The position numbers and the translations under genes are program-made. The notes beneath the pieces were generated by a model. That model did not search any database. It was not told where the DNA came from and was given only the letters and a program-made list of their open reading frames with translations. A stretch of DNA of 64,000 nucleotides from contig CAJFCJ010000009.1 of assembly GCA_904063045.1 (NCBI GenBank), positions 2,622,631 to 2,686,630 on the forward strand, written 5' to 3'. Positions 57,069 through 64,000 of this stretch are shown in pieces; position 1 is the stretch's first letter, and each line of letters opens with the position of its first letter. The stretch comes from Dimorphilus gyrociliatus. Lineage: Eukaryota; Annelida; Polychaeta; Dinophilidae.

Positions 57069-57787
57069 ATGGCCGGGCAGGAGACTGACGATTTTTATAA
57101 AGATGCCGTTAACTATTGGTCAAATATACCGGATACTATTGATGGAATGTTAGGAGGATTTGCCAGATTATCAAGTTCTGATGTGGGACAATCTATGACT
57201 TTTCTGAAGAAAATTATTCAGGTCTAATTAAAACTAACTACGAATGAAGGTAATTGATCATTTTACGTTTTTAGGGACCGGGTGCTCTAACTGAACCAGA
57301 GGTAGCTCTAGACTGTGGGGCTGGAATAGGAAGAGTTTCAAAACGTTTATTATTACCAGTATTTAACACTGTAGATTTAGTGGAAGTAAACCCAAAATTC
57401 TTAAAAACTGCTGAGACTTATTTAGGAGAATTGTCTTCAAAAGTAGGAAATTATTTTCCGGTTGGACTACAAAGTTTCACTCCAGAATCCGGCCGATACA
57501 ACGTTATCTGGAATCAATGGGTCCTAGGACATTTAACAGATAAAGATCTCGTAGAATATTTCAAACGATGTAAAAAAGGACTTAAAGAAAACGGGGTTAT
57601 AGTGGCAAAAGAAAATGTCAGTGGCGGTGAAGACTACGACTTTGACGAAGTTGATAGCAGTTATACAAGACCAAAGGAAGCTCTATTAAAATTATTTGAG
57701 GAGGCCGGACTGAAAGTCATTCGAGAAGAAAAACAGAAGCATTTCCCTAAAGATGTTTATGCTGTATTTATGTTTGCTCTACAATAG
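57069..57787 (+). CDS. NTMT1: Protein N-terminal Xaa-Pro-Lys methyltransferase 1
   Basis: Two exons, 57069-57221 and 57275-57787, give 221 residues, the normal NTMT1 length. The start MAGQETDDFYKDAVNYWSNI with DTIDGMLGGF matches the substrate-binding N terminus. The SAM-binding motif I is LDCGAGIGRVSKRLL, followed by VDLVEVNPKFL. YNVIWNQWVLGHLTD contains the conserved catalytic neighbourhood, and GVIVAKENVSGG and FPKDVYAVFMFAL complete the fold. The enzyme alpha-N-methylates proteins exposing an X-Pro-Lys N terminus, such as RCC1 in other animals. The 53-base intron is typical of this window. Confidence 0.95.
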
Positions 57788-58118
57788 ATGTTAACCAATT
57801 GGTTTTACTATTCTATTCCCTGTGGCAATGGGATAAATTTGTTCATACTAAATATAGGTTTTTATTGTTTACTTTATTGTAAAAAATGTAAGGCACAATA
57901 TATATCTTACCATTATTGATTCTTATATGTTAATATATATGCACTATACAATCTATACTAATATATATATTATATATAAACTGTATGTACAGTATATACT
58001 GTCTATATGAATTATATATATATATATATATATATTTCTGTATATGCTTTACGACATATTAATATATACATACAGTATATATTATTAATGTTTTCTGTTC
58101 TTTCGGTTTTGTGTCTAT
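57788..58118. other. Convergent spacer with AT microsatellite
   Basis: Between the NTMT1 and fumarase stops. Dominated by TATA/ATAT tracts (57958-58085) that can fold into weak hairpins. No gene. Confidence 0.6.
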
Positions 58119-59664
58119 TTATTTTGGACCTAACATGTCCTCAGGTCTAACCCATTCGTCAAATTGGGCTTCTGTTAAATAACCAAAGCTAATAGCTGAT
58201 TCCTTTAAAGTAATTCCTTTCTCGTGAGCATTTTTAGCTATTTGTGCCCCTTTCTCGTATCCTATGTGAGGATTAAGAGCCGTCACTAGCATAAGACTTT
58301 CGTTCAATAGTTTATCGATTCTTTCCTTGTTTGCTGTTATACCATCCACGCAATTATTTTTAAAAGACAAGCAGGAATCACCTAACAAACGAATCGACTG
58401 AAGAACATTCGAAACTATTAAAGGTTTAAAGGCATTCAATTCAAAGTGGCCATTAGAACCACCTATAGTAACCGCTACATTATTTCCCATTACTTGAGCT
58501 GCTACCATAGTTATTGCTTCACATTGAGTAGGATTTACTTTTCCTGGCATTATACTTGACCCTGGTTCGTTCTCTGGCAAGTTTAACTCACCAAGACCAC
58601 AACGTGGTCCCGAACCGAGGAATCTTATATCGTTAGCAATTTTCATAATACTGCAGGCGACGACATTTAAAGCACCGGATACCTCTACCAATGCATCTTT
58701 AGTGGCTAATGCCTCAAATTTGTTTGGAGCGCTGACAAATGGTAAACTTGTAAAGGAAGCAATTTCTTTTGCAACATCTTCTGCAAAGCCTTTTCTGGTA
58801 TTTAATCCAGTCCCAACAGCCGTTCCCCCAACGGCTAATTCATAGACTCTCGGCAAAGTGGACTTTACTCTTAGCAAACCGTTTTTCATTTGTTGTACAT
58901 ATCCACTAAATTCCTGACCCAAGGTTAAAGGAGTAGCATCCTGTGTATGCGTTCGTCCTATTTTAATTATATCCGAAAATTCGTCGCATTTGTTTTGCAA
59001 AGCCAATGAAAGTTGTTCCATTGCTGGTAACAAAAGGGTATTAATTTCAATAGCAACAGCTACATGCATAGCCGTAGGAAAAGTATCATTGGATGATTGG
59101 CTCATATTCACATGGTCATTCGGATGAACGGGATTCTTTGAACCCATTGTTCCCCCTAATAATTCAATACTTCTGTTACTAATTACTTCATTCACGTTCA
59201 TATTTGTTTGAGTTCCCGAGCCAGTTTGCCAAATAACTAGGGGAAAATTGTCGTGGCACATTTGACCTTCAATGATTTCATCAGCTGCTTTTACAATTGC
59301 ATCCGCAATTTTGTCTTCTAAACCAAACTTTTTATTGACAGTGGCTGCGCTTCTTTTTAAAATTGCCATTGCTTTAATAATAGGAAGTGGCATTCTTTCA
59401 GTTGGTCCACGATATCAAAATTTTGCAAGGAACGTGCGGTCATTGCGCCATAATATTTGTCCGCAGGGACGCTCATAGGACCAAAACTATCCTTTTCTAT
59501 TCTTTCCATGCTGCTATACTAATAATGGAATATCGTTGAACGATTTGTAAGGAGAGAAATGTCGTAAGATGATTAAATACGCACCTTTCGAGTGAATGAT
59601 AATACCTAATGGAACTTTTAACACTTCTATAAAGCTTTAGTTTCGATGTAATAATAGACCTCAT
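58119..59664 (-). CDS. FH: Fumarate hydratase, mitochondrial, with an apparent one-base frameshift
   Basis: Two exons (minus): 59585-59664 and 58119-59513. Exon 1 gives a basic mitochondrial leader ([18 protein letters not shown]). Exon 2 begins [20 protein letters not shown] and carries the whole class II fumarase. It includes [14 protein letters not shown], the [14 protein letters not shown] substrate loop, TPLTLGQE and the lyase signature [11 protein letters not shown]. Fumarase hydrates fumarate to malate in the citric acid cycle. After SLQNFDI the frame breaks: the next block of the family ([13 protein letters not shown]) is read one frame over, with the slip between 59408 and 59413 and no room for an intron. 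As given, translation would stop shortly after. A single missing base in the assembly is the simplest reading, because everything on both sides is well conserved; a recent mutation is possible. Confidence 0.85.
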
Positions 59665-60767
59665 GCAAAACGTGGCAACAGCCGGCCACAAAAATGACCT
59701 TTACCTGACAGAAAGCGAGTAATATGCTCTATAATAATTGGAAGGTTAAATAATAAGCTATCTGTTGGGCGATACGTCACTGGGAACCAGGGAATACTGC
59801 ATATACTGTATTTTTTATATTTTATACGAACGTAACCTTCAGCAACTTCCGGTCATACGATTTTATTTATAATAAATTTAAAATGACGAAATAAGGCGAT
59901 CCGTGGGGATATATATTATGAAAATAAATTACAGAGCCTAATATTCATTCATCACGCCTCTTCGGTTTCTGAGGAATTTGCGAATTTGCCTTAACCGTCT
60001 AGTCTAATTGTATACATGGACTTCTAGTGAAAATCTTATTTTTATATAATGAAAAATCAGCAAAAACACATTTTAGCTCTTTCTTCTCCTTTGTAGGCCA
60101 TGCATTTGTTATAAATTCATTGGGGACATTCGAAAAAATTTCTATTTATAGTACCACTAAGAAAATTACGTGAGAGATGCAATAAATTTCCAAAATTGTC
60201 TAGGTTTCTTATAAATATTTGTAATAAATTTCTCAGTTGATTGACTGTTAGTTAATAGTTAAAGGAATAATGTCTCTGATTATTTAAGTACTGTTTTATT
60301 CCTATAAGGGTACTTCAACGTTAGTCTATATTTGGCTGATAGTCGATCCTGAAATAATTGCCATCAGTTTACTAATTAGTTTTTTTGATGGTGGAAGATT
60401 AAACGTTAGTGGAATAATATTATTTAGGACCTTTTAAAGGCTTTTAGATGCGTTTCTTCGAAATTAGACAGTACTAAGAATATAGGAAAACGTGCAAAAA
60501 AATATTTATTTAAAATGAGTAACCAATAAAAAAACATGCATCTAGAAAAAATATCACATTCAAGCACCTGTTAAGCGCATAAGTCCGTAATAGCTTGTTA
60601 TAATGGACAATTTAAATAAAAATGGCACTGAGTATCAGCCGAGATAGTATTTATAAATACTAATTATATCCTTGTAATATTGATGTTATCCAATGTCAAC
60701 TCCATTTTACTTACCAATTTTCCACTTCAATACCTTTTTCTCTGTCCCAACCGAATGAACAAAAGAA
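59665..60767. other. Spacer upstream of fumarase and beyond the RILPL 3' end
   Basis: No coding frame recognised. It should contain the fumarase promoter on its left side and the RILPL 3' UTR on its right. Confidence 0.5.
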
Positions 60768-63746
60768 TTAACGTTTTGTATTCTTGCGAAAGAGTGCTTT
60801 GAAACTAAAAAAAAAATCGTAAAAGAATATTGTCAGCTTTCTAATTAAAAAAAATTGCATTTACACTCTGCTTTAAGTTAACTTAGTGTAGAACGACTTT
60901 TTTTCGTAATCGACAAGACCGGCTATAATTGACAAGTCACATAGATATAAGGCCAATGTACCGTAAGCTTTAAATAATTCTATTGAAAAGGATTTTTTTT
61001 CAAAAGAAAGAATTTTTCTAATAAATACAATTCATTGAAAAATTTAATGTTTTGTTTTGATTATTTTTTTACAGAAATGTTAATTTGAAATTAAACACTC
61101 CAAGTTCCAACACATTATCCATGCCGACAGGTTTTCTAATTCAATTTTTCCATGAACCGGTGGAACCTATATTTTAGAACGGGTAAAAATTAGTAAAGCT
61201 TTGCGAAACTAATAGGGAACTCATGCAAATAAATGACGATAGAAATTGTGTTTTCAACTGTAAATTCTAATGGAAAGTGAGGGAGAAACAGCTAAATGCA
61301 ACAAGAAGTAAAACGACGTGGGTCGATTGACGCTTTACTACACTTTCATAAACATTTATATGACAATTAGTGTTTCATACTTACAGTTTTCGAATACCAG
61401 AGTCAAAACGATCTGGATGCAATTTGTCGTCAGGCTCTCTATTTATAGGACCTTGAACTGGTAAGACTTCCTCTTCATCACTGTTTATTTATTCGATTAG
61501 GAAAATACAGTCTAGAAATTAATTTGAATAACCTCAATGGTGGGCGATACTGTAGCAATTCTTCTTCCACTTCAATTAATTTTGTCTTTAATTCGTTTCT
61601 CTCCTTCAAAAGATATTGAAAATCAATTAGATACATTTGAAAAGAATACGTAATCACGAATACAAAAATAAAAACAAAAGCAAAACCAATCCATCTTTAA
61701 AGGTAAATATGTTTATAAATAACGTATAGGTAATGTCAAAATTATGATTAAATTATATATTGCATTTCTTTCAAAATATTTCAAAAGAAAACTGTAAAGA
61801 ATGAAAGAAAGAGTTAAGGAACTTCTTTGTTACAATAAAGAACTATAGACATTTACATTTGAATGTAAGGGAAAAACTACACAAGTATGATCAAAAATAG
61901 GGACATGCCAGTGGTGATAGCCTCTTCACAACAACAATTTAAACGAACCTGGAGCACATCTCTGAGCTCATTCATAGTAAATCTCGGTCGATTTGGATCC
62001 TTCAAGTCAATTACCATTTTGCCTTCTAATGTTAATTTTTGATGCCACTGATCTATGTCTTCCAATGTCTGGCATGCAATATTTGAATAGAGCTATAGTT
62101 TACAATATAACTAGTTAGTTTTTGACGGGTCTAGACAGCAAGCATATCAGATGGAAACACTTTTTTTAAAGGCCTAATATATCAAGGAAATATATAAAGG
62201 GAAAAAAAGAATTGTTAGGAGAAAATATATGTATATCAACATATCACACCTCTGTATAGATATAATATGTTAATGAATAAATAATATATGAATTCGGATG
62301 ATATGTAAATAGATTATCTTCACATATGTGTCATACATACTGCATGAGAAATATAAATCTATACATAAATATATACTGCCTAAATATGTATAAATTTGTA
62401 AGAAGCAATTAAGCAGAACATATTATATATATATATATATTATTAATATAATTTAAATCTATAAGGGTTATCCAACAAACACTAGAGAGTCGATTAGTAA
62501 TTATAACAAAATTACTTACTGGTGAAGTTGGAGAATCTAGACTTTCCTGTTGAAGTCTATCTCTTATGACCGTTATCTGTTGCTCTTTGTCATGAAGTTG
62601 AGCCTAAACCCCGTTGACATCTTATTATAGAAAATTTATTTTAGTATAAACCTACCTACCTGCAAATCTACCTTCTCGGCGATGAGACTTTGAGCGTGTC
62701 TTTGAGTCAAAGAGTTTCTCCTCTTAAAATCCGCATTTAAGCGAGCCAATCTCTCTAACTGACCTTGCAGCTGTACAATAAAGAATGAAGAAACAAGGAA
62801 ATTTATTATATTAGACTAACCAACCGTTTCAACGTAAACATTTTTTTGTTTGACTTCTTTTTGCAAATTGCGTATTTCTTCTCGTTGCTTATCAATTATT
62901 TCAGTCATTTTTCCTAACAGTTGGTCTCCAGCATCTTTTTCATTATCCTTTGTATTTCTATTTTCCCAAGCTGCCTGACTATTTGACAACTGCTGCATTA
63001 ACTTCTTATTATCTTTTTGTAATTTTTCTACTGTTGTGACTAACTCTTTGGTTTCAGATCTCCATGATTCTTCGATTGCTTCTAATTCCTGCAATAAAAT
63101 TAACATGAACGTGATACTCTTAAATAAAAGATTGGCTATTGTTACTTAATAGCAGATAAACATGTCAGCTACATTTGTTAGAAAAAATATCCATGTCATG
63201 ACAGCTTACGATTTAAAGTGTTTCCTTAAACTCTGGTTGCCACCTTTGAGCGACGTAATTATTCTCGAAGTAACGCAGTTTATTGAGTTCCGATAAGATG
63301 TTTACCAAATAGAGTGTAAAGAATCACAATTCTTATTTACCTATAGATAACGCTCCAAAAAATATTTATTTCTAGAAAGGCATTCTAAATATAGACGGTA
63401 AACATCCTTTATCAGAACTATAGAGAATTTAAATACGACTTAAAAAAAGAACCTTTTCGTATTTAGCTCGTTCTTCAGCTTTAACAGTTTTTTCCATTTG
63501 TAACTTTTCAACAGCATATCGTAGTTCTGCCATTTGATCCTGTTCCTTTTGGTTTTGAGCAGCTAGATGTTCCAGCTGTTCGAGGACATTAATAACTTTC
63601 GGTACCAAACCGGAAAGTGGTTCCGCGCCGAACGTCTCAATAAGTCGTTCAAAATCATTTCCAATAGCGGACGCTATATCGTAGACGTCCGTTATTGTGA
63701 CGCTCTTTAGTGGCTTTTCCATAGTCGGAGACACAATGCAAGCCAT
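60768..63746 (-). CDS. RILPL1: RILP-like protein (RILPL1/2 type)
   Basis: Eight exons (minus): 63453-63746, 62825-63088, 62660-62770, 62520-62603, 61949-62068, 61533-61603, 61385-61480, 60768-60804; 358 residues. The RH1 domain is clear: VYDIASAIGNDFERLIETFG, LVPKVINVLEQLEHLAAQNQ, AEERAKYEKELEAIEESW. A long coiled coil follows. The RH2 domain is RPRFTMNELRDVLQERNELK with EEELLQYRPP. The C terminus GIRKLFKALFRKNTKR matches the conserved end of RILPL proteins. Through RH2 these proteins bind LRRK2-phosphorylated Rab8/Rab10 and in vertebrates affect ciliary content and lysosome positioning; RH1 binds motor or myosin Va partners. The tiny last exon (37 bases), 580 bases downstream, rests on phase and on the match of its residues. 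The donor at 62824 (GTTGGT) is weak. Confidence 0.9.
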
Positions 63747-63899
63747 TCGTTCGACTTTTCAAGCGTAAATCATCATCATTGATCATTCAGGAAGAGAACG
63801 CCCCATAGTGCAGTTGCATTTCCGGTAAAGTATGCCATCTGGTGATTTTATTTGAAAGGACGTGTTGATTGTGCCTAATTTGTGATTTGACATATAGTT
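63747..63899. promoter_or_regulatory. Possible bidirectional promoter between RILPL and a plus-strand gene
   Basis: Only 153 bases separate the RILPL ATG from the next plus-strand ATG. The sequence is less AT-rich than usual (AGAACGCCCC, TTTCCGGTAAAG). No TATA box is evident. Confidence 0.35.
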
Positions 63900-63994
63900 A
63901 TGCGCGAAGCGGATGAACAATCTCTTCCAATGTCTTCGGTAATTTCAAAAAAATTGAAATCTGTTTGGGAAGCATTTATGATAAGGATAAGGAT
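63900..63994 (+). CDS. Possible first coding exon of a gene running off the window
   Basis: ATG at 63900 opens MREADEQSLPMSSVISKKLK and stays in frame to a good splice donor (GAT|GTAAGA) at 63995; without splicing it stops after 32 codons. The position next to a probable bidirectional promoter supports a real start. No family can be named from so few residues. Confidence 0.35.
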
Positions 63995-64000
63995 GTAAGA

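Noticed and set aside
60707-60767. Longer reading of the last RILPL exon ending VLKWKIGK
   Set aside because: It needs a phase that does not match the donor at 61385. The matching phase gives FKALFRKNTKR and a stop at 60768, which fits the family C terminus.

Overview
This window reads as nuclear DNA from a small-bodied animal with a compact, AT-rich genome. Most genes are split by canonical GT-AG introns of only about 50-75 bases. The gene content is metazoan: an innexin, the gamma-secretase subunit PEN-2, a CCN-family matricellular protein, a tektin, adenylate kinase 9, a RILP-like protein, ribosomal protein uL15 and cytochrome c oxidase 5A. Innexin, EGF-rich receptors and very short introns together suggest a spiralian, for instance a miniaturised annelid such as Dimorphilus. 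That placement is inference and was not tested. Exon coordinates were derived by eye from splice sites and reading-frame continuity. For every multi-exon gene except fumarase the joined exons give an uninterrupted frame from ATG to stop; for the innexin, CCN and stress-protein genes the exact first exon is less certain.

Layout. 0-6 kb: two minus-strand genes for a membrane-anchored purple acid phosphatase and a receptor with many EGF-like modules and a degenerate tyrosine-phosphatase domain. 6-12 kb: an AT-rich stretch with no convincing gene. 12-13.2 kb: a C1orf50 homologue (minus) whose enlarged fourth intron holds a complete small gene for a secreted peptide on the plus strand. 15-17.3 kb: innexin (minus). 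18.5-20.4 kb: PEN-2 and COX5A (plus). 21-27.7 kb: a CCN-family gene (minus) with a 4.1 kb first intron rich in repeats and recurring motifs. 29-37 kb: a 15-exon gene for an unrecognised 2,373-residue coiled-coil protein (minus). 38-40 kb: a small protein with a prenylation motif and a tektin (plus). 40.5-42.6 kb: a membrane protein with EGF-like and thrombospondin repeats (minus). 43-44 kb: RPL27A (plus) facing a universal stress protein (minus). 45.8-56.4 kb: QSOX and a 22-exon AK9 (minus). 57-64 kb: NTMT1 (plus), fumarase (minus, with a one-base frameshift), a RILPL homologue (minus) and the possible start of a further plus-strand gene at the edge.

Themes. Tektin, AK9 and probably the giant coiled-coil protein point to cilia and axonemes; RILPL also has a ciliary role in vertebrates. 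COX5A, fumarase and RPL27A are housekeeping genes. The receptor phosphatase, CCN protein, innexin, TSP/EGF protein and the nested peptide concern cell-surface or secreted signalling. The least explained items are the nested secreted peptide, the giant repeat protein, the 80-residue CaaX protein and the clustered GC-rich motifs at the CCN locus.
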